Position numbers and translations under genes: made by a program. Of a DNA stretch of 64,000 bases, positions 26,902 to 35,426 are shown in pieces. The notes under the pieces are model-generated. The model saw only the letters and a list, made by a program, of their open reading frames with translations. It did no database searches and was not told the origin of the DNA. This DNA comes from Chroococcus sp. FPU101 (GTDB lineage: Bacteria; Cyanobacteriota; Cyanobacteriia; Cyanobacteriales; Microcystaceae). Where the stretch lies: positions 1 through 64,000 of the forward strand of contig NZ_BLJI01000023.1 in NCBI RefSeq assembly GCF_017312365.1, given 5' to 3'. Positions within the stretch are counted from its first letter, which is position 1, and every line of letters starts with the position of its first letter.

Positions 26902-28344
26902 ATGAGTGCGACAACCGTCAAAAACATCGTCAACCAACCCTACAAATATGGTTTTGTCACGGATATCGAATCCGAAACCGTACCTAGAGGGCTAACTGAA
27001 GACACCATTCGCTTAATCTCAGCCAAGAAGAATGAACCCGAATTCATGTTAGAGTTTCGCTTGAAAGCCTATCGGCAATGGCAAAAGATGACCGAACCGA
27101 CTTGGCCTCATGTTAGCTATCCAAAGATTGATTATCAGAATATCATTTATTATTCTGCACCGAAACAGAAAAAAGAAAAACTAAATAGTCTTGACCAAGT
27201 TGACCCCACTTTACTAGAAGCTTTTGAAAAGCTGGGTATCCCCTTATCTGAACAAAAACGCCTCGGTAATGTTGCCGTTGATGCGATTTTTGACAGTGTT
27301 TCTATCGCTACAACATTTAAAGAAAAGTTAGCTAAAGATGGTGTAATTTTCTGTCCCATTTCCGAAGCATTACAAGAACACCCTGAACTCATTCAGAAGT
27401 ATCTTGGTAGTGTTGTTCCCGTTGCTGATAATTATTTTGCTGCACTAAATTCAGCTGTCTTTAGTGATGGTTCATTTGTATTTATTCCTAAAGGCGTTAC
27501 TTGTCCGATGGAATTATCCACCTACTTCCGCATCAATAACGGTGAAACGGGACAATTTGAACGGACGCTTATTATTGCAGAAGAAGGCGCATCGGTTAGT
27601 TATTTAGAAGGTTGTACCGCACCGATGTACGATAGTAATCAACTTCATGCGGCAGTTGTCGAATTAGTTGCCCTCGATAATGCTGATATTAAATACTCTA
27701 CCGTTCAAAACTGGTATGCGGGTGACGCAAATGGCAAAGGAGGTATCTATAACTTTGTCACCAAGCGAGGACTCTGTAAGGGGGTTAACTCTAAAATTTC
27801 TTGGACTCAAGTCGAAACGGGTTCCGCTATTACTTGGAAATATCCCAGTTGTGTTTTAGTCGGTGATAATTCTGTTGGTGAGTTTTATTCAATTGCTTTA
27901 ACCAATAACAAGCAACAAGCCGATACGGGAACAAAAATGATTCATATCGGCAAGAATACCCGCAGTACGATTATTTCTAAAGGTATTTCGGCGGGAAACT
28001 CCCAAAATAGCTATCGTGGCTTAGTGAAAATGGGTTCAAAAGCCACAGGGGCGAGAAATTACTCCCAATGTGATTCGATGTTAATTGGCGATAATGCTGA
28101 AGCGAATACATTTCCCTATATTCAAGTCGATAACAATACTGCCAAAGTTGAACACGAAGCCTCTACTTCTAAAATAGGCGAAGACCAATTATTTTACTTT
28201 GCTCAAAGGGGTATTTCTGAAGAAGATGCCATCTCGATGTTAGTGAGTGGTTTCTGTAAAGATGTCTTAAGTAAACTGCCGATGGAATTTGCTGCCGAAG
28301 CAGATAAGTTATTAAGTCTGAAATTAGAAGGAACCGTTGGCTAA
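26902..28344 (+). CDS. sufB: SufB, Fe-S cluster scaffold subunit
   Basis: 480 residues, full length. SufB is the scaffold on which the SufBC2D complex assembles Fe-S clusters from sulfur delivered by SufS(E). Typical blocks: [40 protein letters not shown] (with the conserved Cys), [12 protein letters not shown] and the late [39 protein letters not shown]. First gene of the operon sufBCDS, controlled by SufR. A 67-base gap with a hairpin separates it from sufC. The start ATG is the first Met after the promoter. Confidence 0.96.
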   Translation: MSATTVKNIVNQPYKYGFVTDIESETVPRGLTEDTIRLISAKKNEPEFMLEFRLKAYRQWQKMTEPTWPHVSYPKIDYQNIIYYSAPKQKKEKLNSLDQVDPTLLEAFEKLGIPLSEQKRLGNVAVDAIFDSVSIATTFKEKLAKDGVIFCPISEALQEHPELIQKYLGSVVPVADNYFAALNSAVFSDGSFVFIPKGVTCPMELSTYFRINNGETGQFERTLIIAEEGASVSYLEGCTAPMYDSNQLHAAVVELVALDNADIKYSTVQNWYAGDANGKGGIYNFVTKRGLCKGVNSKISWTQVETGSAITWKYPSCVLVGDNSVGEFYSIALTNNKQQADTGTKMIHIGKNTRSTIISKGISAGNSQNSYRGLVKMGSKATGARNYSQCDSMLIGDNAEANTFPYIQVDNNTAKVEHEASTSKIGEDQLFYFAQRGISEEDAISMLVSGFCKDVLSKLPMEFAAEADKLLSLKLEGTVG

Positions 28345-28349
28345 AAAAA

Positions 28350-28368
28350 GGTGGGGTCTTAACCCACC
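28350..28368 (+). other. Hairpin between sufB and sufC
   Basis: GGTGGG (28350-28355) pairs perfectly with CCCACC (28363-28368) around a seven-base loop, five bases after the sufB stop. There is no T run after it, so it is probably not a full terminator; a role in mRNA processing, stability or partial attenuation that sets the SufB:SufC ratio is possible. A related GGTGGG/CCCGCC hairpin follows sufS. Confidence 0.5.
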
Positions 28369-28411
28369 ACACCAACAGAATCAATTAAGGAACTAAGGAC
28401 TAGAGTATAAA

Positions 28412-29182
28412 ATGAGTGACGTAATCCTATCTGTACGCAATTTAACCGCTAACGTCGATGGAAATCCTATTCTAAAAGGCGTAAATTTAGAAATCAAAGC
28501 GGGTGAAGTTCATGCCATCATGGGACGGAATGGTTCTGGAAAGAGTACATTTTCTAAAGTCATCTCTGGACATCCAGACTATGAGGTGACAGGAGGCGAA
28601 ATTATCTATCAAGGGGAAAATCTGTTAGAGAAAGAACCCGATGAACGCGCTAAGAAAGGTATTTTTCTGGCGTTTCAGTATCCTTTAGAAATTCCTGGAG
28701 TTAGTAACTTAGATTTCTTGCGGGTTGCTTATAATGCGCGTCGCAAATATCTAGGGTTAGAGGAGTTAGATACCTTTGATTTTGAAGAGATAGTCGAAGA
28801 AAAGCTAGATATTGTTCAGATGAACCCCTCTTTCTTGGGTAGAAGTTTAAATGAAGGGTTTTCGGGGGGAGAGAAAAAACGCAATGAAATCTTACAGATG
28901 GCGTTACTTGAACCGACACTGGGTATTTTAGATGAAATAGATTCAGGTTTAGATATCGATGCGCTCAAAATTGTAGCCAATGGAGTTAACCAACTCGCAA
29001 CACCTGATAATGCTTTTTTGGTTATTACTCACTATCAACGCTTACTCAACTACATTACACCAGATTTTGTTCATGTTATGTATGATGGGCGCATTGTTAT
29101 CAGTGGTGGAAAAGAATTAGCCCACGAGTTAGAGAACAAGGGTTACGACTTCCTCGATGAACAAGCTTTAGCGGAGGTGTAA
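28412..29182 (+). CDS. sufC: SufC, ATPase subunit of the SufBCD complex
   Basis: 256-residue ABC-type ATPase without membrane partner. Walker [13 protein letters not shown] (near residue 38), Q-loop [10 protein letters not shown], signature [20 protein letters not shown], Walker [13 protein letters not shown] and H-loop VITHYQR are all intact; the [11 protein letters not shown] form is diagnostic of SufC. ATP hydrolysis drives the rearrangement of SufB-SufD during cluster assembly in the cytosol. Three bases separate it from sufD. Confidence 0.96.
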   Translation: MSDVILSVRNLTANVDGNPILKGVNLEIKAGEVHAIMGRNGSGKSTFSKVISGHPDYEVTGGEIIYQGENLLEKEPDERAKKGIFLAFQYPLEIPGVSNLDFLRVAYNARRKYLGLEELDTFDFEEIVEEKLDIVQMNPSFLGRSLNEGFSGGEKKRNEILQMALLEPTLGILDEIDSGLDIDALKIVANGVNQLATPDNAFLVITHYQRLLNYITPDFVHVMYDGRIVISGGKELAHELENKGYDFLDEQALAEV

Positions 29183-29185
29183 GTT

Positions 29186-30526
29186 ATGACATCAGTGATT
29201 TTAGAACCGACTAAAACGAATAACGACCAATATCTACAAAATTTAGTCGAACAAAATAAAGCCAAAGTATCGGCAGAATTTTTAAATGATTTGCGTTCCT
29301 CTGCGGTTACAGAAATACAAAACTTAAAACTACCCCATCGCAGAGATGAGGAATGGCAGTTTACAGACTTATCGGAACTGCTGGAAACGAACTTCCAAAC
29401 CGCCCAAAATGTAGAACTTTCCACCGAAGCTTTAAACCCTTTTATCCTACCCGAAGCGTCTGCAAGCCGTCTTGTGTTCGTCAATGGCTATTACGCGGCC
29501 AATTTATCCGATATTTCTGCGTTGCCAGATGGCGTATTCGTTGGCAATTTATCCGAACTCGCCGCCCATTCACAAAAAACAGAATTTGTCAAGTATTTAG
29601 CTCAACAAAAAGGAGATGTTTTTACAACCCTTAACACAACAGGTTTAAGCGATGCTGCGGTGATTTGGGCTAATCCCGAGGTTGTTGTAGAAACACCGAT
29701 TCATCTCCTCTTTTTGACCATTATCAGTAAAACAGCATCTTTTACCCAACCTCGAATTTTAGTCGTTGCTGAAAGAAATTCAAAACTGAACTTAGTTGAA
29801 AATTATGGGGCAGTGGCAAAAAATTGTTCTGATGTACCGCGCAATTTACCGTATTTCACGAATGCTGTCAGTGAAATCTATCTAGAAGAGAATGCCGAGA
29901 TTAATCATACTCGAATCCAGAGAGAATCAGGGGACGGGCTTCAAATTGCTAGAAGTGCGATCATTCAATCTCGTGATAGCCGTTATACTTGTAATGACAT
30001 CAATTTTGGTGGAAAACTGTCCCGTCATCAACTCGACATTTATCAAAAAGGTGAACAGACAGAAACGAATCTCTATGGATTAACCTTACTGGGTAGAGAA
30101 CAAACCTCAGACACCCATAGCGCAATCTATCTCAATCATCCATATGGCACTACCAATCAACTCCATAAATGTATTGTTGATGATGCTGCCCATGCTGTCT
30201 TTAATGGTAAAGTATTTGTCCCGAAACCTGCACAAATGACGAATGCAGCCCAATTAAACCGAAATCTTTTGCTATCTCCTAAAGCAAGAGTCAATACCAA
30301 ACCCGAATTACAAATTACTGCCGATAACGTCAAATGTTCTCACGGGGCTACTGTTAGTCAACTTGAAGCAGATGAACTGTTTTATCTTAGAAGTCGCGGT
30401 TTAACCGAAGAAAACGCCAAACATTTATTATTAGATGCTTTTGCTGCTGAGATTTTAGATAAAATCCCCTTAAAATCCTTACGACAAAGATTAAGTCAGT
30501 GTGTCGCGTGTCGCACATTCGATTAA
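29186..30526 (+). CDS. sufD: SufD, Fe-S scaffold complex subunit
   Basis: 446 residues, the SufB paralogue that completes the SufBC2D complex and is needed for iron acquisition. Conserved C-terminal core: GLTLLGREQTSDTHSAIYLN, AHAVFNGKVFVPKPAQMTNA, LLLSPKARVNTKPELQITAD, KCSHGATVSQLEADELFYLR, SRGLTEENAKHLL. The region before residue 200 is variable, as usual. The last few residues (SQCVACRTFD) look like an ordinary variable tail. The ribosome site is GGAGG at the end of sufC. Confidence 0.95.
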   Translation: MTSVILEPTKTNNDQYLQNLVEQNKAKVSAEFLNDLRSSAVTEIQNLKLPHRRDEEWQFTDLSELLETNFQTAQNVELSTEALNPFILPEASASRLVFVNGYYAANLSDISALPDGVFVGNLSELAAHSQKTEFVKYLAQQKGDVFTTLNTTGLSDAAVIWANPEVVVETPIHLLFLTIISKTASFTQPRILVVAERNSKLNLVENYGAVAKNCSDVPRNLPYFTNAVSEIYLEENAEINHTRIQRESGDGLQIARSAIIQSRDSRYTCNDINFGGKLSRHQLDIYQKGEQTETNLYGLTLLGREQTSDTHSAIYLNHPYGTTNQLHKCIVDDAAHAVFNGKVFVPKPAQMTNAAQLNRNLLLSPKARVNTKPELQITADNVKCSHGATVSQLEADELFYLRSRGLTEENAKHLLLDAFAAEILDKIPLKSLRQRLSQCVACRTFD

Positions 30527-30555
30527 AAAAATCTAGGTTATCGGGAATCAACTTA

Positions 30556-30597
30556 CCGATAACACATTACTGGTAACTGATTACTGATAACTCATAT
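30556..30597 (+). repeat. Short tandem heptamer repeat before sufS
   Basis: Five consecutive 7-base units with consensus CTGATAA: CCGATAA, CACATTA, CTGGTAA, CTGATTA, CTGATAA (30556-30590), then a partial CTCATAT that runs into the sufS start codon. Short tandemly repeated heptamers of this sort are scattered in cyanobacterial genomes. It fills half of the sufD-sufS gap and abuts the start, leaving no clear Shine-Dalgarno sequence. Confidence 0.6.
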
Positions 30598-31858
30598 GAC
30601 TGCCATTCAAGAAAAAAACTTAGCCGATAAAGTGCGTTCTGATTTTCCAATTCTAAATCAGACCGTACACGATAAACCTTTAATCTATCTAGATAGTGCC
30701 GCAACTTCTCAAAAACCCAAAGCTGTACTCGAAACATTGCAACAGTATTATCAACACGATAACGCCAATGTTCACCGAGGCGCACATACTTTAAGTGTTC
30801 GCGCTACAGAAGGATATGAAGCAGCAAGAGATAAAGTTGCAAAATTTATTAATGCAGCCTCACGTCAAGAAATTATTTATACTCGTAATGCCACAGAAGC
30901 AATTAATATCGTTGCCTATAGTTGGGGTTTAACCAATTTAAAAGCAGGTGATGAAATTATTCTCACCGTCATGGAACATCATAGTAACTTAGTTCCGTGG
31001 CGTATTATTGCTGAAAGAACTGGGGCAATCATTAAATATGTAGGTTTAACTGAAACAGAAACCTTTGACTTAGAACAATACAAAACCCTACTGAATGAGA
31101 AAACAAAACTCGTTGCAGTCGTGCATATTTCTAATACACTCGGTTGTATCAATCCTGTAGAAGAAATTGTGACACTTGCTCATCAAATGGGTGCAAAAGT
31201 ACTAATTGATGCTTGTCAGAGTGTTCCCCATTTTCCTATTAATGTACAACAAATCGACTGTGATTGGTTAGTTGCCAGTGGTCATAAAATGTGTGCGCCA
31301 ACGGGAATCGGATTTTTATACGGTAAAAAAGAAATATTAGACGCAATGCCCCCATTTTTCGGAGGTGGCGAAATGATTGCCGATGTGTATCTAGACCATT
31401 TTACCACTAACGAATTACCCCATAAATTTGAAGCAGGAACCCCCGCCATTGGAGAAGCGATCGCGCTTGGTGCTGCGGTAGACTATTTAATGGGACTTGG
31501 TATGGATAATATTCATGCTTATGAAGAAGAACTCACCGCATACTTGTTTAAAAAATTGGCTGATGTCCCTAAACTAAGAATATATGGGCCAAAACCCACC
31601 CTAGAAGGAAAAGGACGTGCTGCATTAGCCTCATTTAACGTCGAGGGTATCCATGCAAGTGACCTATCTACTTTATTAGACCACGAAGGTATTGCTATTC
31701 GTTCAGGTCATCATTGTACCCAACCCCTACACCGTTTACTTCATGCGTCAGGTAGTGCGAGGGCAAGTCTATATCTTTATAATACCCGTGAAGATATTGA
31801 TCGCTTTATTGTGGCGTTGCAAGATACGATTGATTTTTTCGGTGGGATGATGGAGTAA
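30596..31858 (+). CDS. sufS: SufS-type cysteine desulfurase
   Basis: 420 residues, PLP enzyme of class V aminotransferase fold that removes sulfur from cysteine for cluster assembly. PLP lysine in [15 protein letters not shown], His stack EHHSNLVPW, Asp of [10 protein letters not shown], and the active-site cysteine in the group-II motif [14 protein letters not shown] near residue 370. Last gene of sufBCDS. SufE, the usual sulfur acceptor, is not in the window. A GC-rich hairpin follows the stop. Confidence 0.95.
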   Translation: MTAIQEKNLADKVRSDFPILNQTVHDKPLIYLDSAATSQKPKAVLETLQQYYQHDNANVHRGAHTLSVRATEGYEAARDKVAKFINAASRQEIIYTRNATEAINIVAYSWGLTNLKAGDEIILTVMEHHSNLVPWRIIAERTGAIIKYVGLTETETFDLEQYKTLLNEKTKLVAVVHISNTLGCINPVEEIVTLAHQMGAKVLIDACQSVPHFPINVQQIDCDWLVASGHKMCAPTGIGFLYGKKEILDAMPPFFGGGEMIADVYLDHFTTNELPHKFEAGTPAIGEAIALGAAVDYLMGLGMDNIHAYEEELTAYLFKKLADVPKLRIYGPKPTLEGKGRAALASFNVEGIHASDLSTLLDHEGIAIRSGHHCTQPLHRLLHASGSARASLYLYNTREDIDRFIVALQDTIDFFGGMME

Positions 31859-31863
31859 GGTTA

Positions 31864-31889
31864 TATGGTGGGTAAATTGCCCCGCCATA
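31864..31889 (+). terminator. Likely terminator of the suf operon
   Basis: TATGGTGGG (31864-31872) pairs with CCCGCCATA (31881-31889), nine pairs including one T-G wobble, loop of eight; CTTTCT follows. It begins six bases after the sufS stop. The T run is weak, so termination may be partial. The stem resembles the hairpin after sufB and may belong to a dispersed GGTGGG...CCCACC repeat family. Confidence 0.6.
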
Positions 31890-31915
31890 CTTTCTAGATC
31901 AGATAAAATATTTAT

Positions 31916-32242
31916 ATGAAAATGCCATCTAAGTTAGCAATTCAAAATGAAAAGCTGACTAGATATTTATTGCTGTATCAGCCCAAAGATGATAAATCAA
32001 GATTTTTAGCTGATTATGGTTATACTTGAGAAAACTGGGAAATTTTAAAGCAAGATATACTAGAAGCCGTAACCAATACAGAAATAGATGAGGCTAGTCA
32101 AACAAGTTGGGGAATACGCTTTAAAGTTAAGTGCCAGTGGATAACGATAAACGGTAAATCAATAGAAGTTATTACCATTTGGCAACAAGATGATGAATCA
32201 GACGTAGCTAGATTTATCACCTTGTACCCAAATAAATTATAA
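31916..32242 (+). pseudogene. DUF6883 gene with an in-frame TGA
   Basis: ATG 31916 opens a frame that reads LAIQNEKLTRYLLLYQPKDD, KSRFLADYGYT, then TGA at codon 38 (32027-32029), then ENWEILKQDILEAVTN and onward to GKSIEVITIWQQDDESDVAR and a stop at TAA 32240-32242. Both halves match the DUF6883 family; at the stop position relatives have Arg (FTRENW-like), and CGA to TGA is a one-base change. The rest shows no damage, so the loss looks recent. DUF6883 genes stand next to DUF4926 genes in cyanobacteria, as here, and also occur as toxin-like modules. Confidence 0.7.
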
Positions 32243-32255
32243 GGAGAATCGAACC

Positions 32256-32558
32256 ATGAAACAAGCTGAGTTATTTCAATGGGTTGAGTTAAAACAAGAT
32301 GTTCCTGATAGTGTTGTCAAAAAAGGAGATAGAGGAGTTATTGTAGATCATTTACAACCAACAAAAAAGCAAAAAGAAGCAGGTTACACAATAGAAGTAT
32401 TTAAAAATGGAGAAACCTTAGATGTCGTTTCTGTTCCTATTTCTTGGATAATGCCTTTATCGAAGTTTTGGGAATCACCAAATTCAGATCATAAAGCTTT
32501 TTTAAACGGCTACAATCCAATGGACGAAGGATTATATGACGACTATCCAGTTGGGTAA
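32256..32558 (+). CDS. DUF4926 family protein, partner of DUF6883
   Basis: 100 residues from ATG 32256 with AAGGAG upstream, 13 bases after the DUF6883 stop. Core FQWVELKQDVPDSVVKKGDR then GVIVDHLQPTKKQ and YTIEVFKNGETLDVVSVP, a small SH3-like beta barrel typical of DUF4926; the C-terminal 35 residues (SKFWESPNSDHKAF...) extend beyond the domain. Intact, although its partner is broken. Function unknown; antitoxin- or immunity-like by analogy with its constant pairing. Confidence 0.7.
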   Translation: MKQAELFQWVELKQDVPDSVVKKGDRGVIVDHLQPTKKQKEAGYTIEVFKNGETLDVVSVPISWIMPLSKFWESPNSDHKAFLNGYNPMDEGLYDDYPVG

Positions 32559-32686
32559 TTTTTGAAGTTCTGTTTGAATTAGAATATATTTTTCAAGTAG
32601 ATGTAGTCAAGGTTTAGCAAGCTCAAAGTGATTGTATTTATTGAGCTATAATTTTTTATGTAGTATAACCTATTTTCATTCTAATA

Positions 32687-33032
32687 TTACTTTAAAGCTT
32701 TTTCCATAATAGCTATACACTCTTCATATATTTTATGAGGTAAGCCATCAATTTCAAAAATTAAATTAATGAGTGGAAATATAGTAGTTGCGAAGAAGGT
32801 AGATGCTCCTAAAACTTTCATTAAAGGTACATTGAACAAAGTTGTAAAAAAATCTTGTCCTAAAAGAAGTAAAGTAAACACAATTATACAAAATCCTATT
32901 AGCGGTGTAGCTTTTTGAAAATAACTCGCTCTTTTTTCACTTCTTTCTGTTTAGCTTTAAAATAGTCTTCTACCTCCTGCAAATCTTCATGATATTTTTT
33001 TTAAGTTCCTTAATATATATTTTGTTTCTCAT
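32687..33032 (-). pseudogene. Small two-helix membrane protein gene broken by two A-tract frameshifts
   Basis: ATG 33032 starts MRNKIYIKELKK and meets an A8 tract (T8 on the plus strand, 32995-33002). Adding one A lets reading go on as YHEDLQEVEDYFKAKQKEVK into an A6 tract (32932-32937). Adding one A there gives RASYFQKATPLIGFCIIVFT and then LLLLGQDFFTTLFNVPLMKV to a stop at 32687-32689. The result would be a continuous protein of about 115 residues with an N-terminal coiled coil and two membrane helices. Only the last 64 codons are open from an ATG. Family unknown. Confidence 0.55.
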
Positions 33033-33094
33033 AAAATTACTTTTATAATCAGTTTGTTTAGTACAATATTTATATAAATATTCTTTAAAAGCTT

Positions 33095-33406
33095 TTAAAT
33101 TTTTATTAAATCGTATTCTCTTTTAAATTCAGTAAAAATTCTTCTAATAATTTCTTGTTTAGATAATGCTTGCATTTCATCTAGATCTAGACCTTTAATA
33201 AGTCTAAATTGTTCAGGCTTTAAAATAACATTGTAATATCGAAATCCACCAACTAATTTATTATCTGGAATAGCAAGATCAACTGCATATCCTTCAGGAT
33301 TAGTATAAGCTTCTACAACTGTACCTAATGTACCTTCTGGAAAATTAATCCCGTCGGTGGAAATAGGAGCTAAAGTTTTGATTGGGTCATAAATTTCAGC
33401 TTTCAT
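33095..33406 (-). CDS. DUF4926-like protein
   Basis: 103 residues from ATG 33406. Residues 10-70 (INFPEGTLGTVVEAYTNPEG, YAVDLAIPDNKLVGGFRYYN, VILKPEQFRLI) follow the DUF4926 pattern of a GT-GTVV turn, a second strand pair and a closing EQ-R-L strand. The C-terminal 35 residues are helical. It lies 27 bases downstream of a broken DUF6883-like gene, repeating the gene order at 31916-32558 on the other strand. The match is weaker than for the plus-strand copy. Confidence 0.5.
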   Translation of the reverse strand: MKAEIYDPIKTLAPISTDGINFPEGTLGTVVEAYTNPEGYAVDLAIPDNKLVGGFRYYNVILKPEQFRLIKGLDLDEMQALSKQEIIRRIFTEFKREYDLIKI

Positions 33407-33433
33407 ATTCTTAACTTAACTATGTATAAACTT

Positions 33434-33640
33434 CTAGACAGACTGCTTAATAATATCCTCAGCCGCTAGTTGCCGACCTGATAAACTATATATATCATAG
33501 CCAAGATTGGCAAAGGCAAGCCACTTTCCCTAATTAGCTGGATTATTTGGATTTAAAGAATAGTCTATAAACTTGCGAGGGTCAATCTCTACATCCCTGT
33601 ATCGCGGTAATGGCTCTCCAGAATTCCAATTTTGTACCAT
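33434..33640 (-). pseudogene. DUF6883-like gene with an in-frame TAG
   Basis: ATG 33640 opens MVQNWNSGEPLPRYRDVEID, PRKFIDYSLNPNNPAN, then TAG at codon 37 (33530-33532), then GKWLAFANLGYDIYSLSGRQ, LAAEDIIKQSV and a stop at TAG 33434-33436. The RKFIDYSLNPNNPxNxGKWLAFANLGY block is what I expect of DUF6883-like toxin modules, where Gln or Gly-Gly would stand at the stop; CAG to TAG is a one-base change. The two halves are otherwise open and in the same frame. Confidence 0.55.
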
Positions 33641-33987
33641 TGAGGCTCTGTTATTAAAAGTTTTTCTTAAAAAACAATATAGCTAGTATAGAATATATTT
33701 ATTGTTGTATGTATTAATATTGAATTATAAACATCAAAGAGCTAAAATTATAAACTTTAGAACATACCGTAAAAAATCATCTTGAATATAATCAATTTTT
33801 AAACAATGCTCATAAATTATTTTTTTAATTTAAAAACTAAATTTAACAATAGCGCAAAACTTTACATTACGTGAGAATTAAATTCTAGTAATAACGCTGA
33901 ATGCAAATACGCTAAAATTCAGAATTGGACAATCAGTCATAAATTTGGTGTTGTCCGAAACATTCCGTGTCGGAGGAGCAAAAATTA
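33641..33987. other. Intergenic stretch, AT-rich, no gene seen
   Basis: About 345 bases between the divergent DUF6883-like remnant and the DUF1622 gene. No hairpin, repeat or short gene can be supported. GGAGGAG at 33972-33978 is the ribosome site of the next gene. Confidence 0.45.
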
Positions 33988-34368
33988 ATGGAATGGATGA
34001 AAACAATTGAAATAGGGCTGCATCAGCTTGTAGGTTTAAGTCAATTTATTTTAGAAGCAATTTCTGTTTATTGTGTACTATTTGGTGTATATCAGACTTT
34101 CCAACTTGCCATCAGGCTAAGTCGCAGCCGTCGTAATACCGAATTTCCTTTCATGCAACTGCGTACAACCTTTGGCTCTTGGTTAGCACTAGCCTTAGAA
34201 TTTCAGTTAGGAGCCGATATTTTAGCAACAACGATCGCTCCTACAATTGAAGAATTAGGACAATTGGCTTTAATTGCAGTTATTCGTACGTTCCTTAATT
34301 ATTTTTTGAATAAAGAACTAGAACATCAATTAGAACTACAAGAAAAGCACCGAGAAGTCCATCAATAA
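33988..34368 (+). CDS. DUF1622 family membrane protein
   Basis: 126 residues from ATG 33988, which has GGAGGAG about ten bases upstream; a GTG at 33967 lies before that site and is unlikely. Three hydrophobic segments (LSQFILEAISVYCVLFGVYQ; SWLALALEFQLGADILATTI; ELGQLALIAVIRTFLNYFLN) with the conserved LEFQLGADIL block of DUF1622. Inner-membrane protein of unknown function. Seven bases separate it from a DUF202 gene, so they form one transcript. Confidence 0.8.
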   Translation: MEWMKTIEIGLHQLVGLSQFILEAISVYCVLFGVYQTFQLAIRLSRSRRNTEFPFMQLRTTFGSWLALALEFQLGADILATTIAPTIEELGQLALIAVIRTFLNYFLNKELEHQLELQEKHREVHQ

Positions 34369-34375
34369 ATATTTT

Positions 34376-34774
34376 ATGCAAGATCCCATACAATCTACAA
34401 ATCCTCAACTCGAATTAGCAAAACAGCGTAATCGTGCAGCAGCCGAACGAACTTTAATGGCATGGATTCGTACCAGTTTATCTTTAATTAGTTTCGGATT
34501 TGGTATTGATCAAATTATCGCTGTAATTAGTAAAACGGTTAATAATGATGTCAATACTATGAGGCTATCAAGAATTTTTGGACTATCATTTATTGCGTTA
34601 GGAATTTTTGCTATGTTAGCGGCAGCTTTAGAACATCGCCAAGAACTACGACATATTCGACGAGATCCTTATGTTTATACTTCAAGTCGTTCACTGGGTT
34701 TACTCGTAGCATCTGCACTTATTTTCATCGGTATTGCTGCTTTTATCAGTATTTTAATTAATGTTAGATTTTAA
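34376..34774 (+). CDS. DUF202 (YidH-like) membrane protein
   Basis: 132 residues, three membrane helices. Signature ELAKQRNRAAAERTLMAWIR followed by TSLSLISFGFGID is the DUF202 hallmark (AxERTxxAWxRTxLxL). Function unknown; E. coli YidH/YidG are relatives. It is cotranscribed with the DUF1622 gene and convergent with another DUF202 gene, overlapping it by 11 bases. Confidence 0.85.
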   Translation: MQDPIQSTNPQLELAKQRNRAAAERTLMAWIRTSLSLISFGFGIDQIIAVISKTVNNDVNTMRLSRIFGLSFIALGIFAMLAAALEHRQELRHIRRDPYVYTSSRSLGLLVASALIFIGIAAFISILINVRF

Positions 34775-35174
34775 AAATTATAATTAAGGCGGTAATGAAC
34801 CCAAAAAAGACAACAGCAAGGGTTGTGACAATAATTAAGGGACGCTCTGATAAAAATAAATAATCATTGCGTTCGAGAGCTTGAATTTCTAAACGATATT
34901 GCCAGAGTGCAATAATTAAGATAACGATCGCAAAAGCAATTAAGCTTAATCCAAAGATATGAGCGAATTTGTGTGATTCTTCTAAACTTGTTTTTGGAAA
35001 AGCTTTTAAAAGATTTAATGAAATTCGATCAAGTGCAATTCCCAATCCCATTAGCTTAATGCTATTTTGAATCCATGCAGTTAAGGTTCTTTGAGCCGCT
35101 TGACAATTACGTTGTTTTGCTAATTCTGTGATTGTCTGTGATGGCTTTTTTGGTGGTTCAGGAAAATTCATCAA
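34764..35174 (-). CDS. DUF202 (YidH-like) membrane protein, convergent paralogue
   Basis: 136 residues. TELAKQRNCQAAQRTLTAWI then QNSIKLMGLGIALDRISLNL shows the DUF202 motif with ERT changed to QRT and RT to QN, so it is more diverged than its neighbour. Three membrane helices. It overlaps the facing DUF202 gene by 11 bases at the 3' ends. The two probably come from an old inverted duplication and could form a heteromer. Confidence 0.8.
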   Translation of the reverse strand: MMNFPEPPKKPSQTITELAKQRNCQAAQRTLTAWIQNSIKLMGLGIALDRISLNLLKAFPKTSLEESHKFAHIFGLSLIAFAIVILIIALWQYRLEIQALERNDYLFLSERPLIIVTTLAVVFFGFITALIIIFKI

Positions 35175-35426
35175 TTTTTATTAGATAATCGACTTCATCG
35201 ATGATTTAAGCTACTAATTGTTAAATCATATACCTGCTGTTTAAATCAGATATTCAGTGTATCAAAATCCAAAATAGCGAAACAAGACTAAAAATCTTTT
35301 TTTCTGATTAAGCTTTGACATTACCTCACGATTTTAGCTGTAGACTAAACGACAGTTATTTAAACTGCTCTTTTTTAAGATACAGCAACAGTTAATCACA
35401 CTGATCCATAACAAACTGGAGTAAAT

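Noticed and set aside
32027-32029. TGA in the DUF6883 gene as selenocysteine codon
   Set aside because: No SECIS-like hairpin follows, the expected residue is Arg rather than Cys, and cyanobacteria of this kind are not known for selenocysteine.
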